Part shown: in pieces, positions 51,212 through 64,000 of the stretch
How the letters are laid out: each line of letters starts with the position of its first letter
Position numbering within the stretch: position 1 is the first letter of the stretch
Assembly (NCBI GenBank): GCA_013397845.1
Contig: VZTG01004479.1
Coordinates: 1,021,138 to 1,085,137, forward strand
DNA: 64,000 nucleotides
From: Melanocharis versteri
Taxonomy: Eukaryota > Chordata > Aves > Passeriformes > Melanocharitidae
Direction of reading: 5' to 3'
Position numbers and translations under genes: made by a program
Notes under the pieces: model-generated
Seen by the model: only the letters and a program-made list of their open reading frames with translations
Database searches by the model: none
Told to the model about the DNA's origin: nothing

Positions 51212-54200
51212 CAGTGCACATGAACATGAATCTCAATACTAATCCAAAGACTAATCCAATTTTTAATATTCTATTCTGAGCCCAAATGCCTCACAATGAT
51301 AATTTAATTTTCATTAGTAAAACTGTACCTGCTGAGAAGTAATTGAAAAATCTTGTGTGTGCTGGAATTTCATTAAGAATATTGGGACCATTCTACTGAT
51401 TTGAAATTAATCAGATTTATTCTATCCGAGGAAAATTTTAAATTTTAAGCAGTTCTTAAAAGTAATTTTGATTTATCAAAATAAAGTTTATACACTGCAT
51501 CCTCAGCACCAATATTCACACAATGTAGAATGCAAAATACTTTATTATGGGCAGTGGATTTACACTGAAATTAATCTACGTGAAAGTGGATTAATTTCAT
51601 TACTTTTCTTCAATAAAATTAAACAAATTAATACCAAACATGAATACTTTAAGAAATTAATGTACTCTTTTAAGAGTGAGATGTGGCAGTAGGAAATAAC
51701 ATAATTTTCTTGTGATAACTTAGATATTGTACTCATATTTGTGAAAGGTTTAAGAGTCATTTAGTGTGATAAAGAAACCAACTGTCCTACTCAGTTAAAA
51801 CACATCTCTCAGGTAGAGACTAACTGTATCTATTCTCCATTAAAATTTTTTTTGTGCACTATTAAACAGGTAGGAAATTCCTGAAGAAAAAATATAGACA
51901 AAATATTATTGGTATTACGCTAAAGAAAATGATTGTGTTGCTGACAAGAGAAAGATATGTCAGAAGATGGCAGAGCTGTGCTACGTGAGTCAAAGGGCTG
52001 AAATGTTGTCTAGGGCCCTCGGGGAGTTAATATCAGGTCTCTTCAGAGATGAAAAATAATAATTAAACACTGCTTATCAATTAATGCCAACTTATAGGAA
52101 GGTCCTACACTTAGATTAAGTGAGGAGATTGGGTTGCTTGAAAACAGCAAGAAAGGAGGAAGAAAAGGACTATGGAATAATGAAAGATGCAAGGGAAAAG
52201 CGAAAATAATTAAACAGACATGCACTTACACAGAGTTGGAGCACTCATATTTCTAATTAGAATTTCAGTGCAGGAGCCCAATTTAACCTTAGGGAGCCTT
52301 ATAGTGATGCACAGCACTCAATCTAATACTGATATACCAGCTTGAATTTTCGTATTACATTTAGCAGGATGCTGTTATTTATACACATAATATATTTCAA
52401 TTTTAAGGGCATTGTAGTGGCTGTCTATAATATCTGCTTGTGAGAAGGGTTTTTTATTGAAAACCTGAAAACTGACATTAAATTGCTTTTTTGTCATTCT
52501 CACTCCATTATAAATGCATGTGTTTAGTTCCCTTATTGCTTGAATTGGCAAAGATGTCATATTTTTGAGGTATTATCCAGTATTGTCATTACTTCAGAGG
52601 CAAGTTTTTTTCAATATATCACATATTCAGAGAAAGCACAAAACCACTTAAGCATTTAACAGGTGAAAAATGTGCCCAAGTGAAATGGCCATAATGATAC
52701 TACAAAACCTGCATCCTCCATCAGTTTCCAACCTCTCATGAAGCCTGTGAACTAACAGAAAGTCATTTTCTTTATTTTGAATCTTATCTCCCACCTAAAC
52801 AGATGTGTCTCAGATTGAAAGAGCAGTCAGAAGATCAGGAAGCTAATTAGACAAACTAAAAAGTTCTGGAAAATATTTATTCCACAAAATATTCTCTTAG
52901 AAATTGTAGCTAAAAACTTAGTTTATTAACAGTTTTTAGCTCTGTCAAAGAGCTATTTCTCATTACTAAAATCCGTTTTCTTCAAATGACTTGACAGGAG
53001 CTGAAACATTTTAAATTTAGCTGAAAATGTAAATTTCACAAACATTATTTGGGTTTTATCTCAGTTTAGATTGACGTCATCTTTACTTCCTCTTGTATTA
53101 TCTAATTTTCACGTACATATCATTCCCTTTGAGCAAAATGCCTCCTAGTTACTCCACTACTTAGACAAATTTTAGTCAAGTTTCATGGGTGGCAAGTAGG
53201 GTTGTGCTGGAAGGGTTAATTTTCCATTTCCCCACTGACAATGCTCAATGGGGCATATGTGCTGCTGGTCATGTGATGCAATTACAGCTGACAGCCTGTC
53301 CTGTCCCCTGAACAGCTGGGTCTGATCCTCAGATTAACGTATTTAAAACCGTAAAATCTTTGTAAGTTGTAATGATCAAGAATGACAACACTTTTTAGAG
53401 TGTATCCCGTATTCCTGCTGACCCCTACTTTTCATGGGAAATTACTGGCTTATGCTCAAAGAAAACAGAGAAAAGTAACTAATGAAATACATATTACCTG
53501 TGAGTTTTGTAAAAATATTTGGTTTGCAGTTTCATGTGTCTTTATTCCTATTGATGAATTTTTAAAATTACCCTTCTTTAAGCCCCCAGAATGTTTACAC
53601 GGTCCTTGCACACTAACATCTGCTAAGCTTTTTTTTGCTCAAGAGGAATAATTCATGCCTCTTGAGTTTGCACACGTTTCCCATATGTCTAGAAAATCAT
53701 ATGCTATCACTCCTTTCTTGTCAAAGGTTTTAATTCTCCATACATTTATCAAGGAAGAAAAACTGCAAACGCACTTTATTTTCACAAGTTTTTCACCAAC
53801 CACTTTACATTTTGAATCCCTATACATTTACAAGAGTGTTCCCATGGAAACTAGAAGGAAATTTTCTCTACAGTATTCTTGATGGATGAAATGCGAGTGA
53901 AAATGTATTTAATAATTTTAGCAAAAACTTCCAGTGTTTCAGTTCTAGCTCAGATTTTTAGGAATATATTTTGAGTGTGGTGTCAGGGGACTAATAGTAG
54001 GGAGTTCTTCCAGCATCCATGAAATGATTCAGATGCTATCATACTTCTGTGGGCTCAACATAGCCATGCCATGACTTTTCTGCCAGTGGTATGGTGGTGA
54101 CATTAAAACTTCAGAAGTTCTGAATTGGACACAGACCTCAAATTTTTGAAACAAGAGTTGCCTTCTACATTACTAGCTTGGATCAGTGGTCATACAGTTT

Positions 54201-54319
54201 GCTTTACAGGAGAAACTCTAGTGAACTCATGTAGGCCCTTACTGATGAGAAAGAAATGGTATTAAGTCCTATCATTTTTGATTTTTTCTACTTTCACGTT
54301 CCATAGACTCAAGAAGTTA

Positions 54320-55499
54320 CATACGACTAGCATGGTAGGTGAGGTGAGAGCAATCGATGCTGTTTTACATAGACTTCAGTAACACTTTTAGCACCATGTC
54401 CCACAAGATTCTCCTAGAGACACTGGTGAAGTATGGGCTGGATAAGCAGACAGTGAAGTGGATTAAAAACTGGCTGAACAGAAGGGTTCAGAGACACAAA
54501 GTCTAGTGGGACGCCAGAATCTAGTGGTGTACCCTGTGGATCTATACTAGCCTGATTCTTTTCAGCATCTTTGTCAATGAGCTGGATGATGGGGTAGAGT
54601 CTACCCTCAGAAAGTGTGCTGATGATACAGAATTGGTAAGAGTGGCTGATACACCAGAGTTGTGCTGCTATTCAGAGGGACCTCCACGGGCTGGAGAAAT
54701 GGGCTGACAAGAAGCCACTGACCTTGTGCAGTTCGACGAAGGGAAATGCAGTGAGGAACAACCCCACGCACCTGTATTATGCTGGGCACCGATGAACTGA
54801 GAAGCAGCTTTGTTGAAAAGGACATCCAGGACCCAGTGAACACTGAAGTGAGGCAGCAATGCACCCTTGAGGCAAAGACGGTTAATGGTATCATGGACTG
54901 CATGAGGACAACTGTTGCCTCCAGGCTGAGGCAGGTAATCCTCCTTTATTCAACACTGTTGAGGCCTTCTCTGGAGTATTGTATCCATTCCTGGGCTACT
55001 CTTTACAACAGAGACCTGGAGCTACTCAAGAGAGATCAGTGCAGGGCACTAAGATGGTTAAGGCACTGGGGCATAGCTTCTACGAGGAGAGGTTGAGCAA
55101 GGTGTGACTCTTCAGCCTGGAGAAGAGATGGCCTGGGGGGATCTTATCAGTGAATATAAATACTTGAAGGGAGGGTTCAAAGAAGACACATCCAGGCTCT
55201 CTTCAGTAGTGCCTGGTGACGGGACAGTGGGCACAAACTGAAACACAGGATGTTCCATATGAACACAACAATACACTTTTGTTTGTTTGTTTTTTACTGT
55301 GGGAGTGACTGAACAATGGCTGCCCATAGACATTGTGGAACCTCCATTTCTGAAGATGGTCAGAAAAAAAAAAAAGCTTTTTGGACATGGTCCTCAGCAT
55401 CCTGCCCTTGTTGGCCCTTCTTAAGCAGGGCAGTTAGACCAGCTGACCTCTAGAGATCCCTTCCAAAATCAACTGTCCTCTGATTCTGGAACTGTGATC
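54320..55499 (+). mobile_element. CR1 LINE, longest copy in the window (ORF2 half plus 3' end)
   Basis: Homology begins in the reverse-transcriptase domain, where the translation includes HKILLETLVKYGLDKQTVKW and NWLNRRVQR (about 54405-54490). It continues through FSIFVNELDDGVESTL to a C-A-D-D box (normally F-A-D-D) near 54620, then an open part (54779-55096) with RQVILLYSTLLRPSLEYC and RALRWLRHWG, and the 3' tail. The terminal short repeats are decayed (tcctctgattctggaactgtg, about 55478-55498). Stops and frameshifts interrupt the frame several times (for example near 54505 and 54670), so it is inactive and older than the 36-38 kb copies. Confidence 0.92.
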
Positions 55500-58400
55500 T
55501 GTTAACTTAATTGCTAAAATCTGCCTTTTGGCTTTTGCCAATGTACATACGACTTGGTCCAGAAATAGCTTTAACAAAAACTTTCTATTAAGAACTCAAC
55601 TATACCTAACATTTGCTCCTAAGATCACATTCTGCAAAACAGCCTAGATACATGATAGAAAGGTACTGGTATGACATGACATGTGAACATGTAGTCAAGA
55701 GACGATGTTCATTTTGTATGTATTTTACATTTGTAAAGTATAACTAGGTCTGACCTCTATGTAGATTTTTTAAAGCTACAAATCACAAATAACTTCTGAT
55801 AATAAAAAGGCAAAATTAGGGGGTCAGAATGAAGTGTAAGATATGTAAAAGAGTACTCATTAATGAGAGAAAAAAAAGCAATGTCAGTAACATATTCTGT
55901 CAAGAAGGCTTTTGAAAAGCTTCATCCTCTATAGTAACATTTATTTTTTTCCCAACAAATCTACGATTTCTCAGGTTGCAATGAGTCATGTCATGTAACT
56001 GAATGTGTCACATCCAACTGCGATACGATGAGAAACAACATAACAAAAAGTGACAAGATTTAACATGACAAGTAAGAATGAAATGCTACAGTGGTAAACA
56101 CCAGTTTTCAGCAATTTGGTATGTCATGTTTTTTAAAAAGGACACGTAACTGTATGGTTCTCATATAATAATCACAGCTCCTGACAAACAGAATTACTTA
56201 GTTTTCAATGATTCATGTTTTCAGACACCCCAATGGTGATTATATTTTGATATGCAGTTCAAAGATGGATTTTTGGCTCAATTAACACTGATATACCCAA
56301 GAAAATGAACCATCAATGTGAGTTTAAAACAAAGGTGTTTACTGCAATCAGCTGAAATGGGAAAAACTTGTTTAACCAATAATTGCAATTTATATTATTG
56401 ATAGGGAGAACTGCTTAGAAGAATAATGTCACTGCTCATTTCACAGTAGCTTGAAAGGGCATATAATTTCTTAGTGATATCAGGTATAAGCTTGGCAAAT
56501 TGCCAAGTAAAGAAAAATAAAAATAATATCACATTCATAAGTGCAAAGAGATTGAAAATAGAAATTTTCAATTCAGACTAGAACCAAAAAGACAAAAACA
56601 TTAAATCTGGGAGGCAGAAAGGGAAAAAATAGACAAATTGGGCAGAATCAACAAATGTATAGGAAAGAAGAAGCTAAGTCTCACCATAGAAATTTTTATT
56701 TTGAAACCTTTTAAAATATTGGTTTAAAATTATTATTTGTTATTTTTTCAGCATGAAAAGCATATAAAATATAGGTTATGTAGGAAACAACAGTATTACT
56801 GTTGATATGTCATAGCAAGAAACAGTGCAGTTGAAATAAAGAAGGAAGTTTGTTAGTGCTCTGAATGAAACATTTTCTGGATCACAGGGTCCTTGTTTTA
56901 CTGAGACAGTTTCTTTTATGACATTGAAAGTGTAAAACAAAGACTCTGTTATTAGAAACAGAGATCTAAGGAGTTCCTTCAAAATGGTTCGAAATATTTG
57001 CAGTCATCTAGTTAATGATACAGAAATCTATGCAAACACTGTCTATCCCATACTTGTTCTACGATTTTTCTTTTCATTCTTAAGAGCTTGATATTCTAGC
57101 AAAATAAACTATGATTTTCACTACATTTTGCAGATTGTAAGAAGCAAATAGATCTTAAAATGTAAGCAGGTCAAGTTCTCCATTGTTGCGAGATCAAGTT
57201 TGCAACTTCTCTAGTGTTTAGCAAAGTTTGTCCTAAATAGAAGGAGGAAGTCCAGGGATTTCTGGTTTTCAAAATCCTAAAAAACATGTTCTTTCTTTCT
57301 TGAATTTTTTTATTTTATTTAATAGTAAACTCACTTGAAACTACCAAAACTCTTGTATTCCATAAACCTGTTTGCTACCATTTCACTTCTAAAGACAAAG
57401 AAACTGGAAAAATACCCAAGAATCACTGCTGCAATTTAATTGCGTCCTTGGTGCCTCTGAGGATGATGCATGTATCACCCATAGTGAACAGTCATCTGTA
57501 TGGATTTTTTTCTATTTTGCAATTACAATCAATGATATGGAAGTCCAAAAAAGTTTTTATTGCAATGGAATAACTTACTTGTGTATGGTCACCGGTGAAA
57601 TGTGCAAAAACAAATTCACAATTAAAAAAGGAATTGACTCAAACTTCAGATGATAATAGTGAAGCTTACATTCTCTATCAGAAAGGAGATAATGAAGCCT
57701 TTGAACAACAAGAATTATCAAGACACAAACAATTTTTACTTAGATCCTGACTATGATTTTTCCCTGAGCAGATCACAAAATGCTGCAACTGTGTGCCTAA
57801 TTCACAGCAGACCAACACCACATAAGCCATAGGGCTAGTAACTTGGCCAAAGTGCCTAACTGGCAATTTTAGTAGACAAATGTGAGCAGGTGTCCCTTGG
57901 GAACCTAAGCATTAGTAAATTGAGAAAATAATTCCCACTGTGTGGCATTTAAAGTTCTGGCATTACATCCTTTGTCTGGAAAGAAAATAAATGCAGACCA
58001 GAAGTTTGCCAGACTTTGACAGAAGTAAATATAAACTACTACTCCTTCCTGCTATTACACATTCAGGATTGCGGGAGATCTCTTAGGCTGATTGGAGGTA
58101 AAGCATGTCAGAATTATCAACAATAGCTCTCACATTTTGAGAAATGCCTACATTTTACAGCTAGGCAGTCACACTTGCAGGCAACAGTATTACTGCTATG
58201 ATTACAATACACTGCAGTGTTACAGGTCACTAAGCCAAAAGGTATTCAAGCTTTTTTCCCTTCAGTTTGATTGTATGTATCTAGGAGAGACACAGGCTGG
58301 AATTAAAATCTAACTCTGATCCACCAGTCTGTGAGCAATGTTTAGGTCTAAAAAAGATGTTCCATTTAGGTGACATAATTGTCAAGTACTGATAGCGCCT

Positions 58401-59397
58401 ACCACAGATGGGGAACTGCTATGGCCATAGCTCCTATCAGCTGCAGCTTTCGGTGCTGCTTCCTCATACTCATTGCCAGGATTGCCTCTGCTGACACACC
58501 ACAGTTGTGTTGTTACTGCTGCTTTTCAGACTCTGAGTTTGGAGCAAGAGCTCACATCAGAGCACTTATCTGGTTCTCTTCTTGAGAAAAGGTCTAGCAT
58601 GTGTTGTCAGTATCTGTTCATTTCTTAGAGGTTTTGCAAAGAGTTATGGTTAAGTTCCTCTATCTATCCATAATTTCCTTGAGCTGCCAGAAGGTTTTTG
58701 GCACTCCCCCAGAAATATGCTTCCACAAGTTTTGCTAAGATTCTTAGAGCAGATTTGCCTACCTAGAGCAGAATATCAGAAGATGAGCTGAAGCTGTACA
58801 GCTAATGTGGAAACAGTGTACCACTGGCTCCTAAATATGAAAGTACACCAATGTTAAAGGCTCTGCAACACAAGTTCAAGACAGCTTAGCTTTTGATCAT
58901 ACCTTTCAGGGATCATTTCCCAACTTTTCCTAAAGCCATGCTGCCATACAGGAAAGAATACACAATTCAATGTGTCTAGAAGAGCATGTAAGTAGGAGTG
59001 CGGTTCTCTGCCCCAGCAATTTGCTTATGTGGGAAGAAGGACTTTTGGATTCTGACATCTATAGTTAGGCTCTTGTATTTTCTATGGACCTGTCATTAAT
59101 TAAAATGTGTGGAGGAAAGGGGAGGTAGTAGACTATTTAAATTAATTTTTAAATGTGAAATGAAATTTCAATATCAGTGTGCTCACCATGAAAAAATTAT
59201 TTCAATATTCGGTAGCAAATGAATAACAGGGTTAAAAAAAGTATATGTATTTTAACGTTTGCTAAAAGCATCTCCAGACATGTTCTACTGTCTTGGAATT
59301 TGAAATTTGATGTAGACTAGAGAAATATAAGGCCACAAAATGGTCAGTTCTTTGATGGAATTTTTGCTTGGAGTTTTAGCACACTCTTAGTAGTTCT
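55500..59397. other. Unique AT-rich sequence, no gene seen
   Basis: No gene recognised. It contains a perfect NFI dyad (56492-56506) and a 9-bp inverted repeat (attgaaaat / attttcaat) at 56551-56572. Frames at 57650-57832 and 58379-58585 (plus) and 56776-56982 (minus) are judged chance. Confidence 0.5.
56492..56506. promoter_or_regulatory. Perfect full-length NFI-type binding dyad
   Basis: The string TTGGCAAATTGCCAA fits the Nuclear Factor I palindrome TTGGC-N5-GCCAA without mismatch. It is embedded in a slightly longer palindrome (cttggcaa A ttgccaag). Binding in vivo is not shown by sequence. Confidence 0.5.
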
Positions 59398-59440
59398 CAA
59401 AAAAAAAAAAAAAAGAAAAAGAAAAAGAAAAAAAAAGAAG
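59398..59440. repeat. A-rich run with GAAAAA units
   Basis: A long A-run passes into four GAAAA(A)-type units and another A-run. No upstream retroposon body is recognised, so it is treated as simple sequence. Confidence 0.85.
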
Positions 59441-62400
59441 CACTTTCAAGGAGCTTAGAAGGACACTTCATAGAAGGCTTAGTTTATCATTATCCTTTTC
59501 CGTCCTGCACTTTCCATGCAGACAGGAAGAGAATGCAGAATGGAGACGAGATCATTCTACTAAGTAATACTACAGTATTGCATGAAAACTCTTTATTGCC
59601 TGTATTTGCTCAATTCAGACAGTAGAAGTAAAGCAGTGATCAATAGAATTTCTGAGCTTAACCCAGCCATATGAGATTTAGAAACAGTTCCTCAGGCAAG
59701 TCTGTTCTAAATGAAAATTCTGTGCAGACAAGGGTAGCATAATTAGTGTGCTGCATATGTACTTATAAAATAATTTAATACTTAGGATTGAGAAATTAGA
59801 ATTAATCATAAATTTCTCAGCAATATCTATAAATTTAGTCTTTTATTAGAAGAAGGTATGTTGATTTTTTTTTCTGATATGGGTATTAATTAGGAATTGA
59901 AATGCTGTAAAACATGAAAACTATGATCTCAGAAGGGTTACCAGAAGAGTACCAATTCAAAACACTCCCAAATGACTGAAGAAAATGAAAGTGAACCTTC
60001 TTGTTAACTGTGCTCTTCTGATCCCTTTACTTATCCTTCAGCAATAAATTTTCAAAATGAGGATACAAAGTGATATTCATTACAGGTTGGAATATTCCTA
60101 TTTCTGTGTAGATCAGCCTACATAGGCTGAGACCGGTATTTGTAAGCCCACTGTCACACCAAAAGGAAAACCAATATTAATGACTCAAATTCAATATTGA
60201 TTTTTTAAAGGGCCAATTATAATGCATAATATATGGGCATTGTTTCTAGTTGTTTGAGTAGTATTTTGAGTTCTTCTAGATCACTAATCCTACTGTCCTA
60301 TATTCTTGGATAGTGTTTAGAAAAATATGAATCTGTGAAGATTTATTCTTATTTTTTCATTTTATAACCTATACAGACAAGAATGCTTTTAAATAAAAAA
60401 ATAATATACAAAGTTCTTAATTGCTTTTCTTTTAATATCTCATTAAGTTTTTTAATATCTCATTAAGCGATTTAAACAATTGGGCTATTTTCAAACAAAC
60501 ATTTGAAGTGGCTAAAGCTCTATGACATGTAATACATTTTTTCCCCAAGATAGTTTCCTCTCATCTCTGTTTCATGAGGGTTTTTTTTTTAGTTTTATAC
60601 TGGCAATCTGAACACATTTGTTCGGTAGCTTGTGTCTGATTCATGGGCAGGGAGAAAACTAGAAAATTCCAAGTCATAATTCTGGCTTAAAACAATTAAA
60701 AATGATATATTTACTTTTTGTCCTTTTATATATTACAATAAGTACAAAAATGTATTTTATATTTTGTATTAATTTTTGTTGTTTATATGTCAATTCTGTA
60801 GGACCTGTTTCCTCATACTGAAAAATAAAGAATATAAATCTAATTTTGTTCAGTCCTTTAATTACAACAACCCCTTCATATTTTGTGTCTCAACTGGACT
60901 GTCTAAGCATTTTTTATGATTATTTAAAACTTGAACTTTTCTTTTTGAGTCACGCACATAATTTTTAATCACTAACTGTAGCTCATGCAAAAAAAGTAAC
61001 AGCTTGCTACTTGTATGAGTCAGAATCTAAACAGAGCTATTTAAAATCATTTGGAAAATGTGTTATTAGCTAATTAGCATAATGTAGTTATAGAGAAGAT
61101 ATACAATCTAACATGTTTCACTGAATCAGTTCATAAACAAAAACTGCAATTAGCTACTATTTCCTTTGCATTATTATTTTCCCTGAGATTCTATAATATG
61201 GCCAAGCCGACCTAACGGTGTTGTCAAACAGATTTCAGATCTGAAATGCCATGCTGCAGTTAGAGCACACCTTTCATTTTTCATGTATTACATTCCAACA
61301 TTCTCTACTGAAACATTTGCACCAAAATTATGTTCCATGTCTTAATAACTTTATAATTACTTATATGCATAAGAAAGATACCTTATTCTACCTTACGCTT
61401 ACTGTTTCCACTTAAGTTGCCTAGGTTTAAAATCTGAAACAATAAAACTGAGCAAGAAAGAACCATTTGTTTTTCCCAGGCTCAGCGTTTGTGTTGAATT
61501 AAAAAAACACCCTTAAACAGGATAATCAATTGAATATTTATGGCTATTTAAATTAGTCATTAGAATCTTGCTCCAAAACTGATTTATTGCAACCATCATA
61601 TGGATTCCATGTGAAGTGATAACAGACAGCCGTCCATAACTCAAGCCTGACTGGTCTCTGAAATTTTCATTCATCTGTTAACTTCAGCATATCTTACAAA
61701 GCTTGGCGACATCCTCCTCCAAGTCAGCAGAGATTGCAAGGTATCTGCCATCCTCTAGAATCCCTAAGCTCACCAGCAAGACAGTAAGGCCTGAGAGATT
61801 TCAGGCATCATTTCTTGACATTCATAGACTATCGCTAAATCCTAGTTACACTATGTTTCCTAGGCCTCTAGAGGAAAACAATGAAAGGCTTTTAGCCACC
61901 ATCTAAAATTCCCTGATCTACGCAGACTTCTGATATAGTCACAGAAGAACCAGCACAGAAACCAGGATAGAGGAAGAAAATGAAAGATAGTTACATTATA
62001 AATGTAAAACAACTTTGGATTTTGAAAATAAAGTTCATAACACTGTGAAAAAGTGATACCATCTGCATTCAGGGTGAATATAATATTTATTTCCAAGAAA
62101 AAGTACAATTTTATATTTAAAAAAATCTCGAGGGCACACTGACTGATGTGTTAGTGATACTTAATATGCTACTGATGAGGCCAAAGTTTAACTCATTTTA
62201 GACTACAGAAGCATCAGGAACATCAAACAACATTTGTCTGAAGTTTTGAAAAGCAAAACCCAGTATTTTTCAAAAAACGTAGCATAATTGTAAGCTATTT
62301 TAGAGGAGAATACTACCTGTCACTGGGCATCTGTGGTTATTAAACTGTTCCCAACATGTCATCTTTTGTAACTCTGGCTTATGAAGACAGAAAATAATTA

Positions 62401-64000
62401 GGGTTTTTTTATCAGAGTTCCCAAGTATTTAATCTTGCAAATATCTGGATTTCCTGGTCTTGTGCCTTGTGTTCAGTGACAGTGCCACAGATGGTCTGGG
62501 TAACCTCACAATCTTTTAACTGAGATCTTATCCTGATTCTTCAGATTCCTTCCCAAGGCACATGTTCATTGTTTTTCATGACTGCCTTTCAATATTTTCT
62601 AGTAGACAGACAACATCCTGCATTAAGTTGATTGCAAAAAAAAATAAAACTGAAGATTCATTTTCCTTGTTTTTTAGACTAAGTTTTAAGATGAAATGAT
62701 GAGAACTTAGACATTAGTAGAAATGGACACGATAAACAAGAAGAAAAATGTGGAATGTACATCCAATTAAAATTAAAAAAATGCATTTAATTAAGAAAAA
62801 AAGACCCAACAAGGCAAATAGGCAAAGGAAAATACCAACAGCTGCTGAGGAAGACTTGTAATTGTAAACTGAACTGAGAGGAAAGGATTGAGGGAATATT
62901 AAGGTAAACTCCAAGACTAGTGTTTAATGCTCATCATCATCAGGGATTTGCTTCCTTTTGCAACACTAAAATAAATTAACTTCATTGTGAAGAATGAAGA
63001 TTTGTCAGTGGATATTCTAATCTTGGCCATACCTGACCTTCAAATTTGGTCTGCATGGTTATGCACTAAGTCAGAGAGTTGCACAGGATTTTGGTTTGCT
63101 GATACGAAAGACCAATTCAACAGTTTCTTGGCAAAATCATGGATATTCTTATTTCTCTCCAAGCAGTACTCCCTCAAGCGAAGCTACAGAGCTCTCACTG
63201 GTAAAGAACTAGTTGTCAAAACCATCTTTAAACTTACTGTCATCCAAAAAGCCATCTTCCTCCAAGACAAAAAAGACTGGATCTGAGGAGAAGAATATGT
63301 AAATCACCTTATTAGTAACATACTAGTTATAGTGAATGTCCCCAAACTATATACAAGTAGTTCATAAAAATGTTACTATAGTTTGTCTGGGGTATTTCAG
63401 AGTTTCAGCTTGGACATACCACCAGTTTTACATCTGTCATAGCACAGAACCTTTATCTCCAGGAGGAATCACCTTCTAGGTTTTGTCTGTGAACCTAGTC
63501 ACCCAATGTATTTTTTTCATAGTCTCTTTTTGAGGAACAGATTTTAAATTATTTAATGAGTAAGCCTATGTTGTGCAGATGACTGGAAACATAGACTCCC
63601 TCAACAACTTCTATCAAAACTCAAAGAATCACAGCTTTCTCACCCAGTTCCTGCATCAATACCACTTCATTTGGCATCATTGTAATAATTATCACAGTAA
63701 TTAAAAAACTGGAACTCGTATGAAGACCACAAATCCATGCACCTAATTCCTATAAAATAATCAACAATCCAAATGAAACACACCCGACAAACTAGTTTCC
63801 AGGTAAAACTGTGTTTTGAAGATTCTCATGATACCATAACAATATAAACGTATTCCCCAAGGGAGGGAGACATCACTTTTTAAAATACTGCTTGAATACT
63901 ATGTAAGAATTTATATGAAAGAAACACCAAACTCTGCCTGGTGTCTAGAAACTCTTGCTTATGTCCTAGAAAATCATTAAAATTATTAATTCTATTCTGA
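59441..64000. other. Unique, very AT-rich sequence; candidate conserved non-coding DNA
   Basis: No gene recognised. A 17-bp word is duplicated at 60431-60447 and 60451-60467. The part 60900-61450 is rich in TAAT/ATTA homeodomain-type cores (for example ttattagctaattagcataa) and keeps long non-repetitive words. It is only a by-eye candidate for an enhancer-like element. Frames at 61703-61906, 62987-63286 (plus) and 61860-62108, 62714-62914 (minus) have no recognisable domain. Confidence 0.45.
60431..60467. repeat. 17-bp direct repeat (20-bp period)
   Basis: tttaatatctcattaag occurs at 60431-60447 and again at 60451-60467, separated by three T. Confidence 0.85.

Larger units (their letters stand above)
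46508..54319. other. Long unique AT-rich stretch, no gene seen
   Basis: Nearly 8 kb without a recognised repeat family. The longest frame (50229-50618 plus, 129 codons) begins at GTG and has no domain. Small features are a G-quadruplex motif at 48117-48137, a tgtattta-type tandem at 50563-50604 and a perfect 16-bp tandem duplication at 51180-51211. A possible LTR-start-like segment lies at 53205-53340, and by-eye conserved-looking sequence at 47220-47560. Confidence 0.5.

Noticed and set aside
62480..62545. Possible MIR-like fragment (gtgccacagatggtctgggtaacctcac)
   Set aside because: Only one step of the MIR order is visible, so a chance match cannot be excluded.
62987..63286. 99-codon plus-strand frame with mixed composition
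   Set aside because: No domain recognised, weak start context and no splice or promoter context. It would need conservation evidence.
1..64000. Bacterial-type features: operons, ribosome-binding sites, CRISPR arrays, integrases
   Set aside because: The repeat content is avian nuclear. No regularly spaced direct repeats with unique spacers and no prokaryotic gene layout exist here.

Overview
This window looks like a gene-poor, AT-rich stretch of a bird nuclear genome. The diagnostic evidence is the repeats. There are several 5'-truncated CR1 LINEs whose 3' ends carry the avian-type short terminal repeats (TTCTGTGA / ATTCTATGA), and a solo LTR of the widespread avian ERV-L type (TG...CA, TATATAAA, about 570 bp). 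Two further LTR-like blocks and a few very old MIR-like or ancient CR1-like fragments, as seen in amniote genomes, are also present. The ERV-L type LTR would fit a neoavian bird; that is recalled family knowledge, not a database result.

No convincing multi-exon protein gene, tRNA, rRNA, CRISPR or operon is visible. All open frames are short (131 codons or fewer). The longest lie in CR1 or LTR sequence, or are chance frames, several of which start at GTG or TTG rather than ATG. The one small frame that reads like a real protein is 53 codons at 5728-5889 (+). It has a strong Kozak context and a helical, charged composition, but I could not identify it.

Layout: 1-0.76 kb unique; 0.76-0.91 kb CR1 tail; 0.91-13.8 kb unique, with the small ORF at 5.7 kb; 13.83-14.70 kb LTR-like block; 17.87-18.42 kb GC-richer block directly before the ERV-L LTR (18.56-19.13 kb); 19.97-20.11 kb hexamer array with a perfect 21-bp inverted repeat; 22.9-23.3 kb CR1; 26.3-26.5 kb MIR-like; 30.89-30.98 kb A/C-only block; 36.0-36.4 kb CR1 (minus strand); 37.1-37.7 kb CR1; 38.56-38.83 kb internally deleted CR1; 39.3 kb MIR-like; 41.0 kb ancient CR1-like tail; 41.9-42.27 kb CTGAC/CTGATC-rich block; 45.4 kb MIR-like; 46.1-46.5 kb LTR; 48.1 kb G-quadruplex motif; 54.3-55.5 kb longest CR1 copy; 56.5 kb perfect NFI dyad; 59.4 kb A-rich run; the remainder is AT-rich unique sequence that may hold conserved non-coding elements.

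There is no gene system to reconstruct. The interest lies in mobile-element history, a few structured non-B-DNA candidates and possible regulatory sites in a gene desert. I did not find an undescribed multi-gene system.
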